This document shows positions 47,678 through 59,993 of a stretch of DNA of 64,000 nucleotides, one piece after another. Where the stretch lies: contig OY978109.1 of NCBI GenBank assembly GCA_963854735.1, positions 310,001 through 374,000 of the forward strand. The letters run 5' to 3'. The number at the start of each line of letters is the position of its first letter. Position 1 is the stretch's first letter. The stretch comes from Marvania coccoides (lineage: Eukaryota; Chlorophyta; Trebouxiophyceae; Chlorellales; Chlorellaceae). Under the pieces are notes generated by a model, which ran no database searches, was not told where the DNA came from, and worked only from the letters and a program-made list of their open reading frames with translations. The translations under genes were made by a program, and so were the position numbers.

Positions 47678-48480
47678 ATGGGCATCTTTGACAGGCTGCG
47701 GGGCAAGAGGGCAGATGCAGAGGAACCCAGAGAGCTTCAAAATGCGGAGGCCGCCGCTTCGGTGTCCCCCACGCTTGACCTGAACGAGCCAAATCAAGCT
47801 CCAAAAACCGATGCAGCAGCGGTGAAGATGCTGGGATTCGATGGCAGCTCGTCAGAGCGGCTATACAACCCATATGAAGGCAAGAACACCCCCTCTCAGC
47901 GCCCCTGTACCCCACCCTCCTCCAAACTTTCGATTAATCAACCAAATTTCGCTCTGCAGGCCTCGCTGCGCTGGATCGGAGGGACGTCAAGGGCCCCTTC
48001 CGCCTCCCCAAGGAGCCAGAATTCTTGTTCATCGAGGAGGCGGCCGCCCACCGCCGCAGCTGGAGTGAGAATCTCACCTACTACACCGGCGTTGGCTACC
48101 TCACTGGAGCGTTCTTAGGGGGCGGCGTGGGGGCCTTCCGCGCGGTCACTTCCCCCGTCACCCTCGCCACCGCCACCGGCATGCCTTCGCAGCGCCTGCG
48201 CGTCAACCAGCTGCTCAACACCAGCGGCAAATTGGGGCGCACTGCAGGCAACGCTCTAGGGGTCGTTGGCCTCATGTTTTCTTCCTCGGAGAGCTTCTTG
48301 CGCCATATGAACGACGGCGCGGTGGCCGATGACTTCAACACCGTGGGCGCCGGCGCTCTGACGGGCCTGGTGTATCGCTCAGTGAGGGGACCACGGCAGG
48401 CAGTGGCGGCAGCAGCAGTGGGCTCGGTGGCGGCTACCGCGCTTCTGGGGGCCAGGAAGTACATCAACGGCGGGCTCTAG
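47678..48480 (+). CDS. TIM23: TIM23, mitochondrial inner-membrane import channel
   Basis: Presequence translocase subunit of the TIM17/22/23 family. Exons 47678-47879 and 47960-48480 code 240 aa. A hydrophilic N-terminal region of about 110 residues (intermembrane space) is followed by four Gly/Ala-rich membrane segments beginning YYTGVGYLTGAFLGGGVGAF, with TAGNALGVVGLMFSSSESFL, NTVGAGALTGLVYRS and VGSVAATALL. The single intron has a GC donor (GAAG|gcaaga at 47880); no GT alternative restores the frame to GLAALDRRDVKGPF. Length and layout fit TIM23 better than TIM17, which lacks the long N-terminus. Confidence 0.9.
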
Positions 48481-48668
48481 AATAGAATTGAATAATGGAA
48501 TGAAACTCTCCCCCGTCTATGTGTTGTAGCTAGCCTTTTATCTCATCATATTATTATTTCTAATTTTCTCCCCCGCTTTATTGACATGTACTCGCGTTAT
48601 CCCGTGTTTTTTAATTGTTTCTGGCGCATTACAGCCAGTTAATGAGATCAGCACATCGTACTCTTTAT

Positions 48669-51538
48669 TCACACTTTCTTACGCCCTGCTACTCTCTTGC
48701 CGGCTTCCGCCGTTTTTGTGGCATCACCTCCCTCCCCTATTTCCGCCAGGCGCTTGCTGGCGTGGGCCCGCATGGTCCAGTCCTCCAGAGCCGTCAGCTG
48801 CGCCTCCTCCACCGGCTTCTCCGCAGCAGCAGCCTCCACCACGCAATCCAAAAACCTCACTCTCGGTGCTTTCACCGGCTGCCGCTTTACCTCTCCCGCC
48901 GCCGCCTCCACAGCCCGCTTCAGCTGCCCAGGCGTGAGACCCGCCGTCAGATGCGCCGCCAAGCTCAGCTGGTGCCACGCTGGCGCCTTGCCAGCCTCCC
49001 ACTCGACGCCGTGAGCGGCCGAAAAGTGTTTCAGCAGTTGGCGGCGTGAAGGGGCGTCAGGCAGCGGAACCTGGACCAGCATTTGGAAGAAAGAAATAAG
49101 GTCCGCTTCGTCGGCTGCCACGCACGCCTGCGGCTCCCTGCTGTTGCCCACCAGCAGCACCCCGTCATTTGAATTCAAATTTGCTGCAGCTGTCTCCAGG
49201 GCCACGCGCATGCGGTTGGCGGGCTCGGTGCCGGGCGCTGCGAGCGCGGCGGCCCGGGACGGGTCCCGGATGAACACCTTTTCGACCTCGTCGATGGAGA
49301 TGATGGCAGGGGCGGCGGCTTTGGCTGCGGCGAAGACCGAAGCGACGACCGTGTTGATCTCTTTGCCTGCAGATGTTCAATTTTTTATATATAATATTGA
49401 GATAACTTCATAGGGTGCACATTCCATAATACAAACTGAATGCTATGGAAGCTGAAAATTTAAAGAGAATTCTCTCACCTGGAAACCTGCCGGCAATAGC
49501 GGCAGGGCTGAGATCGAATAGCGCAGCGCCCACCTCGTGAGCCACCGCTTCAGTCAACAGGGTCTTTCCACAGCCTGCAGGACCGTAAATAAGCACCGAG
49601 ACAGAGCCCTGAGGCTGCGGAGTCCCCGGCTGCCATGCAGCCAGCGGCAGCGCACACTGCACCGCCAGCAGCTGCCGAGCCTGCGGCATGGACAGTTTGG
49701 GGTAGGGAAGCAGCGCAGCTGCCGTCTTGGAGCCCCTATTTGCCGCTTTGCCCCCGTATTTTAGTTTTCGGACCACGGGCCCCTTGGCAGTGCGCTCCTC
49801 CTCGCAAGCCTCCGGAGCGAAGCAATTTTCGCCGAGGAAGTCTGCCAACATGACCTGGGAGGGTCGCCGCACCAGCTGCAGCTGTGACAGCTCCTGAAAC
49901 AGGGATTCTGGGTCCTTCGCAGCTGCAGCATCTTCCTCTTTGCCCCCTTCCTTCTTTCGGCCGCCCGGCATCGCGCTGGGCCTGCGGGTGGCTGCAAGCT
50001 TCTTCAGAGCAGCGCCCTTAGTGTCTCCTATGGGCGGCGCCGGGGGAGGGGCCAGCGCAGCGTTGGCTGCTGCCGCTGTAGCGCGTGCCTGCTCCCAGCC
50101 TGCCACCACCGCCTCTTCCCGCAGTTTCCCCCTGACTGCGCCCTCCACCAGCGTCACGTCTACTGCATCCAAGCTGCTGCCGCGCCTGGGCAGCGCCAGC
50201 CCCTCCAGCGCGCTCGCTGCATACTCGATTTCATCTTTTTTCTGAACCCTGCTGTCGGAGTAAGAAACGTTGCAGGCCGCGCGCTGCTCCCACACTACGT
50301 GCCACTCCGTCATCACGCGTTCCATCTCAGCCATCAGGCTGGCGACTACCGCCTGAGGCCTGGAGCTGTCGTACTTGGGAGGCAGCTGCATTCCGGAAAC
50401 AGTAGGAGAGGCAGGCAGAACTGCAGCTCGAGGGGTACCAGGATTCTGCGGTCCTTTTGCTCCAACCTCTTTGAAGCTAAGTGCCGCATTTGCAGCAGGT
50501 GCTGACGGGTCCAGAGGGCCGCTGAGGGAAATTTCAGGCCCCCGCCCCATTGCAACCCTCGCTTCCACCGACGAAAGCGCCGCGTTTCGCTCCTCCAGGA
50601 CCATCAACGGCAGCTCATGCCCCCGCATCAGAGTCTCCACGTCGCCGTAAGCCTGCTCTAGCTCTCTCTGGCGCCGCTCCGTGCGCTCTTCAGCCAGCCG
50701 CTCGCTAGAAAGCAAGGAAGAAAGATCGCGCGGGAAAGTCATTCCCAGCGCACGTTTCTCTTCTGAGAGTTCGTTATGGGCTCGTTTGCGGTCTGCGTGG
50801 CCCCTCCAGGCCGCTTGAATCGCCGTGGCGGCAGCGGCAGGCGCCAGTAAATTTCGCCTCCGGGTGCTGGTTGGCAGTATGGGCGGCGTCCAAGGCCTTC
50901 CTGCCAGCCTCTCCGTCAAATAATGTGAAGATACGGCTTTTTCTTCATCACGAGCTGCCGCCAGAGCCTGAGCGAGGCTTTTAACCAGTGGCCGACGCAG
51001 CCTTGCCAGCAGCGAAGCAGGCAGCTCCACATCTCCTGGCGCATTGCCCAGAGCAATAAGCGCTGGTGTTAGATTCACGACGTCCACGCCTTCGTTGGCT
51101 GCCACCAGCGTGGCCCACGTGGTGGCAGTGAGGCCGGCGCAGGCTTTGGTGGCGGCTGCCACAGCCTCGCGCTGCTGCGGCTGGCGCACGTGGGCGTGGA
51201 CCTCTGCCAGTTGGTGCATAACTCCGAGGTAGCGGACGTACGCCTGCGCCCATCCCTCCTGTAAACCGATGAGTAAAATAAAGGCAGTGCGTTCGGGGTT
51301 TGGGGCAAAGTGAGAGGAATTAATAAAGGCTTGCCTTTCCGCTGTGGTCACCTGGCGGGTGTAATTTTAACAGCTCGTGAAGTTCTCGAATTGACGCCTG
51401 CCACAGGTCGTAGCAGTAACTGCGATGAGTTGTTGAGGGGAAGGCAGAATGTGAAATGATTCACTTTTCTTCGGCTACTGCGATGAGGAGCTGGGTTGAT
51501 AAAATATCATGGGGTTTCTGAGATTACCTTTGAGACAT
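48669..51538 (-). CDS. DRC11: DRC11 (IQCA1/FAP82-like), ciliary IQ-AAA protein
   Basis: Subunit type of the nexin-dynein regulatory complex of motile cilia. Exons 51538-51528, 51419-51335, 51258-49479 and 49366-48669 code 857 aa, all in phase. The 11-nt first exon (MSQ) joins SYCYDLWQASIRELHELL, the conserved N-terminus. An IQ motif (AIQAAWRGHADRKR) lies near residue 180. The C-terminal AAA domain has Walker A GPAGCGKT and Walker B IISIDEVEKV, with a split at RFPG|KEINTVV. A Lys-rich linker precedes it. Intron 2 has a GC donor (AAG|gcaagc at 51334); the tempting GT nine codons' worth of bases upstream (CCAG|gtgacc) breaks the frame. Intron 1 uses gtaatc. The gene implies cilia or flagella in the life cycle. 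Confidence 0.88.
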
Positions 51539-52256
51539 TTTGGGTGGGCGAATGAGCTCGCAGCTCTTCCTTTTTTTGAATTGTATTTTCCAGGCTTCGT
51601 CAATCAAAGTGTCGATTTTGCCCCTCCCTTCTACCTCAAAGTATTAGATAGAGGTTTAAATATTTTTAGCTGTTAAAAACACCAAGTTTTAGCACTCATC
51701 TGCGGTATATTTCAAGGTCAAATATTTTTTGCGCCTGCGCCTTGAGGCTTGACTACTCTTGAACGCAAACTGCCCAGATAAGCTTATTGTTTTGTTTCTG
51801 CGCATTTATTCACGATATTTCAACTTCAAACAGTGCAGAGGTGCCTCTTTGTAATTCTATCAGACAGGTTGTTGTTACAATTTCAGATTTGAAAAAATAA
51901 TGTAATTGGAATAAACAACAATATATACAAATAAGTATTCACAATAGCAAAAATGATAGTAAGAATGAAATACACACAGAAAAATCAGAGGCGAGGGTTT
52001 TCAACTGGATCGTCACCTCTAAACCTCAACCTCACGAGTTTCACTTTTCAAAGAAAGAATTCAGAAATATCAAAGTTTAATGGAAATACTATAAATATAA
52101 CACATGGAAATTTATGAGCAGCGTAGGAAGGGGAGTGATCAAAAGCATGCATACATGGTGCAGAATTAACAATTGCTCTGCTGCCGAGCGGAGGAAGATA
52201 TATAAGCAAGGGGGGTATGAATTAGCAAGGGAATTTATTAAAACTGTTGACAACTT
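51539..52256. other. Intergenic, AT-rich
   Basis: Upstream of DRC11 and downstream of the sulfotransferase. No gene seen. Confidence 0.5.
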
Positions 52257-53684
52257 TCAGGCGCACCGGTCATCCGTGTACCCCATGGATTCCACCATGT
52301 CGCACAACATCTTTTTTGCTGGGGGGAATGCCAGGAGCGCTTCGGCGGCAGTCGATTTTGCTGCGTCACGCTTTCCAGCGGTAATGTGCGCGTCAGTTGC
52401 CCGCTGCTCCGCAGACCAGGCAGTGGGATCGCAGTCAGCTCTCGCAGCCCACTCGGTGACGATGCCAGTGGGCTCGATGCCGACCTCCTGCATCGCAGCG
52501 TCAATAGTTGAATTGAAGCTGTCCCGGAGATCCTCAAACCGGGTTTGCACCGCATGCGGCACCCCCTTCAGGCTCTTATACTGCCGCTCCATGGACTTTA
52601 GGTTGGGCAGCGAGTGCCAAAAGTCCAGAATGACCGCCCGTTCAATCGACAGCTGCAGCAGCAGCTCTTGGTGCGTCACCCAGCCTGTGCCGTTGCTGCT
52701 CTGATGCTCGAGAAACTCCAGAGTCTCCATGTCTGCGCCCAGCAGGGTCATCATCTCCAGCACGTCTCGCGCTGGCCGCTGCTCCCAAAGCCAGCCCTCT
52801 TCAGGCTTTTCCACGCCCTCCGGCTGTGCCAGCGTGCGGTGGTAGTCAAAGGCGCTGACTGTGGCGTCGATGGGGTTGCGAATGGCATTGATGATTCCCA
52901 TCCTCAGTTGGCTCGGAGCAGGAAGGTCTGGCACACAAGTCATGGGACGCCGCAACGCTTGAATGGACTTGGGCCTAGCCAAGCACCTGCGGTAGCGCTG
53001 GAACGTGGTGCAGTAGCCGTTCTGGCCCACTTCCTCGTTGGTATCTTCAAAGCTGCAAAAATGACGGATGCCGTGACTAGTACGGTATAAGGAAGGCTTT
53101 CTTTCCGACAGCTCGTTGCACCGCAGCATCCACCTGGCCACAGCGTCATTATTCGCAAAGCATCGTGTGGACCGCCGCTGCGTCGCTGTCACCTTTGCCA
53201 GCACTCCAAAGAGGCAGCGCATCTGGTAGGTGCCGCTCTTGTGATGAGAGAACCCAGCAATCATTTCATATTTTGTGGTTGCCACGAGGGGGCGGTAATC
53301 TGCGGAAATTATAACATCATTCGTTTAGTAGGGCTTGAAGCTTATCGAAATTATATTTCTTCACTTACGCGCGGCCGTCCAAAAGCCGATGGGCAGAGAG
53401 AAAAAATGCTCTCTTGCAATCGCCCAGTCCCTGGTATTAGCCGTAAATACGCCATAGTCGAAATATTGGGCATACAGTGCGCATGCGCTCGCTAAAAGTG
53501 TGACCACAATCAATTTTGTCCGGTGAGACGGTGAAAAAAACGTTGGGGACACAAACAGCTTTTTGGCAGGATAATTGCCATCCATCCAGCCAAAGCTATA
53601 CCCCGCCATTTTTAGAGGTTTAAAAGGGATGCAGCGAACGACAATGCGAGATAATAAAGCTGTCACCCAACGGTCAAAATCCAC
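52257..53684 (-). CDS. Membrane-anchored PAPS sulfotransferase
   Basis: Transfers sulfate from PAPS, probably to carbohydrate in the Golgi. Exons 53684-53369 and 53299-52257 code 452 aa. A type II anchor (LIVVTLLASACALYAQYF) follows a short basic N-terminus; the start may instead be the Met at 53609. The 5'-phosphosulfate loop is SHHKSGTYQMR and the 3'-phosphate motif is AIRNPIDATVSAFDYHR, both typical. Later PLOOP-family landmarks such as VQTRFEDLRDS are present. The acceptor is unknown; many algae sulfate wall or matrix polysaccharides. Confidence 0.85.
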
Positions 53685-54294
53685 CCCGACCGTGTTTTTG
53701 AGATCACGTCAGCTGCTGTTGGGGTGGAAATGTGACACTGACAGTGGCTTTTTATTCGAATAAAATAGCTGCAATGCTTAATAGAGAGGAACTTATCGCA
53801 AGGTCGTTGGATTTTAACCTTCATATAATTTAGGAGCCAGGACTGTCAGCTCTGCATTTCACATGAGCTGGCCATATATATTTATCATCGCGCCCCTGCC
53901 GCCCCACCAGGCTATAAATGCATTGCATGTTTTAAAATTATGTGTATGGGTTTGCTCCGTATGCACAGAGCAGGCGGCAGGCAACAGAATTGAGGAATAA
54001 TTGAATAAAATCGGTATAATATAGTTTTGATCGGCAAGTGCCCCTGATATATACATGAAGCGCGTATACGGAGGCCTTTAAAGATTCTCTTCAGACAAAT
54101 GCGACACTGCAGTTTAATTATTCTGAACAAAATGACAGGCAGGCCCAAATTCATGCACTCTGTCTCACATCAGCTGCAGCGCCCCTTCGTTTGCTTCCAG
54201 TGCATCTCTATGTCCCGTTGCACGACTTAAGCAAAATACCCGACAGTCGCCGTGCCAGAGCCTCGACCAGCCCTCAAAATTAACAAGTGCCGTT
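53685..54294. other. Intergenic region
   Basis: AT-rich. Should hold the sulfotransferase promoter. No gene seen. Confidence 0.5.
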
Positions 54295-55929
54295 TCATGA
54301 CATCAGAACATATCGCTGGGCATGCTCAGCCTGCTTAGGCCAAACAACTCGGCTTCCTTGGGACATCCCATGCGCAGCATCCTTTGCAATTTTCAACGCG
54401 AAAGGCGGGACTACGCAGCCCAGCAAAACTATGCTAGCATGCGGAGCGACATTTCTCATCAAAAACTGCATGCTTCGGTCGCCAAGAAACGCTCTACTTA
54501 GCTCCAATGCTTTTAAGGAAGGGAGTACAACCGCTGGAAAAATACCATCGCCAGCCGCCTGCAAACTTCCCCAGCGGGCGGCGCCACCGCCATCGCGGAC
54601 CCCGACATCCCAAGAAACAACCCAAGGGCGCATGAACGACACTGTAAGATACTGCAAAGATGGCAAATCTGCAGTAAACAGCGCGTTCATTCCTGCAGAC
54701 AACGTCTCGAGACTTTCGCCAATGGGGTCCCAGTCGATTATTTCCAGCCGCCTCAAAAAAGGCAGCTCCACCAGCGAAAACGCATCCAGGTGCAAGCTCT
54801 GGCCGCGCTGCAACGTCAGCTCCTCAATCGCCCCTCCATCGAGGCCCTTTAGAACCAAATTGGCGGGGAGCTCAGTGGCAGAAATGACGGAGACTTTGAG
54901 AGTCAGCAGCGAGCCAAATGACTTCAAAGGATTTGTAGATATGTGCCAGTTGAAGTTGGAGAAAAGCACGTCGCAAAGAACAAGATGCCGTAGTTTTGGC
55001 CACGGGGCCAGCGCTATCGCCACTGGGATGCTATCAAAGGGCTTTGAAACAGCGGAAACTGGATCCCGCCTGGAACGCAAATGGCCGCCGTAGATGGTGG
55101 CATGCTCCAGCTGCGGGAGCTCCACCTTATTCAGCCGCAAAACGGTGTCCAGCTTGGCACCGTAAACGCCTTCCCCCTGCCACTCGGGAAAATTGCCCAC
55201 CTCCAGCTCTCGTATCGAAGAAAACGCGGCCACAGCCAGCGCAGTGGTGAAGAAGGAGTGCACGGTGCCAGACTCGCTGATGGAGAGCCGCTGCAGCGCC
55301 CAATTTGCGCGCTTAATGCGCTGGAAAGCGTCGATTGCCTCCGCCCTGTCCTTTTCCACCATTGCCGCTTCTTCCTCTGCAGAAAACTGCTCGTCCCAGC
55401 TGGGACCAAGGTAGCGCTCGGTATCGATCAAGCACAGGTGCGTCAGCGCCGGCCAGCGCTCTCTCTTGTCTACCAAGTGAGCCAGCAGCGGCGGAGTGAC
55501 CCGTGCCAGAAAGAGCTCTTTCAAACGCGGCATGGGGAGCGACAGGAAGGCGTCGAGGTGCGTCAGGTCTGAGCTGTAGTGGGAGGCATAGCGCACGGTG
55601 GTCAGCTGCGGCAGAACGGACCAGTGAGTGGGAAATTCCGGCAGAGCGGGGCTCTCCAGGCTTATCGACTGTATTCTCCGGTCGACAGCGGCTCTAGCGG
55701 CGCCGGAAGTCTGCCGCAGCGCTCTTTTATCGGCGGTGGACATCACGGCGCTGCCGTTCGCCAGGACGATGCACACGACAGCGTCAAAATCTGCCAGCGG
55801 CTGCAGCGGCAACGGGTCAGGATGTTCTGAAAGCGCCGCTGGTCCGCGCGCGGCGGGAGGAGGGGCTACAAAACCGCGGTTAAATTTAATAATTAAATGC
55901 TTCATATCGAGGCCGAGAAAGAGGACCAA
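54295..55929 (-). CDS. Leucine-rich-repeat protein, possibly F-box-like
   Basis: Single long frame of up to 544 aa. Many irregular leucine-rich segments are present, such as LKELFLARVTPPLLAHL, LTHLCLIDTERYL, ALQRLSISESGTV, SIRELEVGNFPEW, LRHLVLCDVLFS, LRRLEIIDWDPI and LKALELSRAFLGD. The N-terminal part (ADFDAVVCIVLANGSAV...RALRQTSGAARAAVD) could be a diverged F-box. Starts at 55929 or 55905 are both possible, and a small 5' intron ending near 55804 cannot be excluded. A substrate-receptor role is only a possibility. Confidence 0.6.
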   Translation of the reverse strand: MVLFLGLDMKHLIIKFNRGFVAPPPAARGPAALSEHPDPLPLQPLADFDAVVCIVLANGSAVMSTADKRALRQTSGAARAAVDRRIQSISLESPALPEFPTHWSVLPQLTTVRYASHYSSDLTHLDAFLSLPMPRLKELFLARVTPPLLAHLVDKRERWPALTHLCLIDTERYLGPSWDEQFSAEEEAAMVEKDRAEAIDAFQRIKRANWALQRLSISESGTVHSFFTTALAVAAFSSIRELEVGNFPEWQGEGVYGAKLDTVLRLNKVELPQLEHATIYGGHLRSRRDPVSAVSKPFDSIPVAIALAPWPKLRHLVLCDVLFSNFNWHISTNPLKSFGSLLTLKVSVISATELPANLVLKGLDGGAIEELTLQRGQSLHLDAFSLVELPFLRRLEIIDWDPIGESLETLSAGMNALFTADLPSLQYLTVSFMRPWVVSWDVGVRDGGGAARWGSLQAAGDGIFPAVVLPSLKALELSRAFLGDRSMQFLMRNVAPHASIVLLGCVVPPFALKIAKDAAHGMSQGSRVVWPKQAEHAQRYVLMS

Positions 55930-57035
55930 AGCGCACCTGAACTATTGCTCATATTTCGATTTCAAAGTGATCTCAACTTGAACAAAAAACAACCGGTGTG
56001 CCTCAGCGAGCGGCTGTATCGCAGCTCGTATACGTTGACAGTTTAATGATTTATTTTCTATTTTTTTAGCAGCCCAAAAATGCGACATGTACAGGGACCA
56101 AAAAAGGGAACATTTTTTGTTTGTTTATCCGGTTGTTGTTTTTGCGTTGATCAGCTCGTTTCAAGGGCAAACTGGCCCAAAGGATAATTAGACTTCCTTT
56201 GCCGCATAAATTTTGTAAGAAAAACACAATGAACGTCTTTTGCGGCATGTGAGCAACCACCCAACCTCATCTCCCCTCCCTACTGATACCCCAGCAGGGG
56301 CAGTTCATCATTAGCAGACCTCCCTGGTCAATCACAAGTAAATGCTGAGCACGCGAGTGTAGTTCTATCCCCTCGCACTCTATTTCACTGTGGCCACCAC
56401 AGCTGCTCCTCCATGCGCTTCTCATGCTCCTCAGCAGCGCTGGCCGTGCCCCCGCCAGCCCTTCTCCCCCATGTCCACCCTCCATCCGTTACCCACGTCA
56501 AGAACCCGCAGCTCCACAACATGTGGTCTATCTACCGGGGCGTGAATGGCAAGGGCAGCATTACTGGCAACATTCAGCTGGGGGGAAAAGGGTGTAAAGC
56601 GATTGCAGCGGCGAAGAGCAGCGGCGGCCCTTAGAAGCAGCTCCGCCTTGTAATATTCATTTGAATGAATAATGATTACACGTAATTTAAAAAAACAGCA
56701 ATAATCGACGGAACAGCATGCAAGCAACGTCACAAAAGATTGTTGATAAAAATTGGAGAAATTATGTGAGAAAAAACATTCGGAGTGCTGGCGAAATGCG
56801 AATTACAAAAGTCGCCCAAAAGAATTAAGAACAACAAACAAATAAAATTGAATTAAGAGACAAGTGTGCAGCAAGAGAAATTTAACATGAAATGTGCATG
56901 GCATGAATACGTCCGACTAATTAGCTACTAACGAGCTTTATTCTTTTTCCATTCAAAAAGGGCGGTGGCGTATATCAAAAGCAGCCCACAATGACGGCTA
57001 TTAATTTTAACGGCATTTTATTATCTGATTTTACC
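55930..57035. other. Intergenic region
   Basis: 1.1 kb with no supported gene. The open frame at 56413-56634 shows no splice support or family signature. Confidence 0.45.
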
Positions 57036-59993
57036 TTAGTATTGGATTTTGACCACTGGTTTTCCTTTCTTCACAGCCACGAAGAAAGAGCTGTAGCTGT
57101 TGACCTTGTCCATGTACCCCGAGTCGGCTCGCTGCAGGCAACACACCTCGAACCCTGCAGCTGCGATGTACTTGGAGTAGGGCGGGTCCAGCGCAGCAGA
57201 GCGCCAGATCACGCGCCCGCCAGGCACCACCTGCCGCCCCAGCGCCGCCGCCACCTCGCGGGCGGTGGCCTCGTCAAGCCAGTCCACGTGATCCATGAGG
57301 ATGACTTTAGAGTAGTGGCGCGCGCGCAGCGTGGGCAGGAAGAAGTTGTTGACGATGTGGAGGTTGTCCACGGCGCCAGCCTTGAGCTGGGCGAAGCCTT
57401 CCGGGCGGAGATAAGCAGGGCAGTTGTCGCGGGCAAACTCGCCCGACAGGCAGTTGTAGTAGAAGTAGTTGTCCTTGCGGAGGTGCGAGTTCTGCGCCAC
57501 TCCGTCAAAGGTGCGAGCCACTGCAAAATTCAAGAGGGGGTGGGGGTGGAGAACGTTAAAAAAAACTTGAATAGGAAAAGCGAGTGCCATGTGGCCTGCA
57601 AATCCTGGTCGGGTTTGTCTCCAATAGGCGGGTATTTTTTAATGATAATTATTGAGTTGAATTTTAGCTCTCTCACCGTAGTCGCTCATGTGGATGCCGT
57701 CGTTCTTGATCAGCTGGTACTGCTTCCATGGCACGCCGGCGCCAAACCACAGGGTGACGCGGTTGAACGCCAGCAGCGCGGTGACGTCGGCGATGAGAGA
57801 CACCAACGGGGCGGGGGCGTAGCGCATCAGCCTCACCGGCCACATGCCGTTCCAGATCCGGCGCTGCGCCTCAAGGGTGGGCGCGTGCAGCATCTCCTGC
57901 ATCGCTCCCCTCAGGCCAAGCACGCGAGTGAAAAGTTGCATGCACCACACCACCTTGCCCATGCCTCCCTGGTAGTACAGCCTATGGAATCAAAAAGTAG
58001 AAATGACTTGAGAATCCAATGCAGTGAGAAAAGTGGGGGGATATAAATATGTAAATATACATCAAAACATTTTGATGTTTTTCACAAAGTCTCACCCTTC
58101 TTTGAAGTAGTGTAGCCGCGGGCGCCAGAACCGCAAGGAGTTCTGGCTGAGGAAGGGCGCCAGCTCCTTCTCGAACAGCGCCTCGACGTTGGGGTGCTTG
58201 CCCGCGCCAAACAGGGCCCACACATCCTCGTACTCCAGCCGCCGAATCGCCACCTGCTTCAGCTCCAACAGCGCGTTCTGAGCGGGGTTGCAGTCCACGG
58301 AGTAGACCGCCTTGGCGCCGTGCAGGCACAGCGCGAGGGAGTTGCAGCCGCCGGAGGTGAGGGTGAGGCAGACGTCGCCTGGGCCGGTGCGAAGGTGTGG
58401 GATGTCGGCATCGGGGTCTTCCCACGATTGGGTGTAGAGGAAGGTGGGAGGGAAGAGGGGCGGCGCCTCCACCTGCAGAGAGAAAAGCAGACAATACAAC
58501 AACAAAAACGTTCGTAATGAGCTTAATTGTCTTTAAACCGAGCTTAATTAGCATCGTTGTACACTGGGCATATGGAAAATTTAACAGTCGGTGTGCACTG
58601 GGCATGTAAAAAAATAGTCAAAAATGGTCTTTGTGGGTCGAAGAAATGGACGAAAGTGTCAAAAGCTTGCGCATACCTTGGTCTCCACGAGCAGCGTCTC
58701 CAGCTTGGGCACGCGGTAGACCGCCACGTAGTAGGGCGCGCGCAGGAAAGGCACGTACGGGATGCTGCCCTCGTCGTTGAACTCCCACACCCTGGAAAGG
58801 GCATGGTCGAGATACTGCCGTCGCTCAGGGCCCAAGTCGATGGAGTCGGTGTCGAAAATTGACTTCCAGAAGAAGCGGCGGGCCCAGGACATCTGCCGCA
58901 TGGGCAGATCGTATTTTGCCGAAGTGAAGAAATCGGCGATGCCCAGCAGGCCGGTGTCCCGGTCGAGGTAGGACACAGCGCGGTCGACGGCGGCGTGAAA
59001 GGGCGGGATCATGGACAGTGACTGCAGAAATTGGCCGGTAATTTGAAGGGAAATCCAAGCGTAATAAATGATCAGGGAAAAAAATGATTGTCGTCTCTTA
59101 CGTAGGAAAATGTGACCAGGTGGGCCACGCCGTCAGAGGGGACGAACTCACAGGCGTCCCCCTCGATGACGGTGACGTTGCTCCACCCCTTATCGATGAC
59201 CTTCCGCCTGGCTTGCTCGCACAGCGAAGCGCAGAGATCGACGATGTATATCTGCTTGAACTGGCTGAGGTCGATGTACTTGCTCATCAGATCCACGTTT
59301 TCCTGCAGAAAACAAGCGAAAGGAATGAGAGAAAAGCAGAAGGCTTCAAGGTCTAATTTGTTTAAAAAAGAAAAAATGAGGCTGTCCACACATACATATA
59401 TACATTGCAGGGTTTAAATTCCACAAAAAAGGCAACTAAGGCCTCGTAGCAGACTGGCATGCTAGTGAAAGCCGTGCGCGTGGAATATATAATAATTAAA
59501 AAAATAAGTGAGAAATTATATTGTTTTTATTACTCACCCCGGTGCCGCCGCCCAGATCGACCCACACCATGTTATTGAGATCCTGAAGGCGCGCAGCGCA
59601 GGCCGCCAGCATGGGCTTGCGGCCCCACAGGAACTTGGAGCGGAAGCTGTCATCTGCGCAAGCAAAGGAGTAGCAGCAGGGGCGGCAAGTGAATTCCCAA
59701 GGGTGGTTTATTGATCAATGTTGATAAGTGAAAAATTCAGGCATTTTCTACTCACAGGCGTGGGCCTGCCCCTTGTAAAATTCCTCAAGGCGGGCAGCGT
59801 GGTTATCTGTTTCCTTCAGCTTTTTAAACCAGATGTTCTTCAGCACCGTAATATCGTTATGCATGGTGCGCAGCTTCTCTTTGGCCTGGAACCGCGGCTT
59901 AAGGCTCTCCAGTTTGTCTTTTACGCTGGATGACCGCCTGATGAGGCGGCCGGAGCCAGTCCTCAGTTCCGATGCATCCCCACCGCGCCCCAT
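57036..59993 (-). CDS. BTA1: BTA1, betaine lipid (DGTS) synthase
   Basis: Bifunctional enzyme making diacylglyceryl-trimethylhomoserine in the ER from diacylglycerol and S-adenosylmethionine. Exons 59993-59756, 59653-59538, 59302-59102, 59021-58677, 58472-58096, 57981-57677 and 57520-57036 code 688 aa, with every junction in phase. The N-terminal half is a BtaB-like methyltransferase: MVWVDLGGGTGENVDLM (SAM loop), IYIVDLCASLCEQARRK and VTVIEGDACEF. The C-terminal half is BtaA-like 3-amino-3-carboxypropyl transferase: YTQSWEDPDADIPHL, DVCLTLTSGGCNSLAL, AVYSVDCNPAQNALLELK and VILMDHVDWLD. As I recall, this BtaB-then-BtaA order is that of Chlamydomonas BTA1, and fungi have the reverse. The intron at 59303-59537 holds a dispersed element. 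Confidence 0.95.
59392..59458 (-). repeat. Dispersed intronic element, copy C
   Basis: In the BTA1 sense: GCCAGTCTGCTACGAGGCCT, TTAGTTGCC, TTTGTGGAATTTAAACCC and TGCAATGTATATATGTATG. It matches copies A and B and lies in BTA1 intron 2. Confidence 0.85.

Noticed and set aside
56413..56634. 73-codon open frame
   Set aside because: No family signature, no flanking splice support, and overlapped by equal frames on the other strand.
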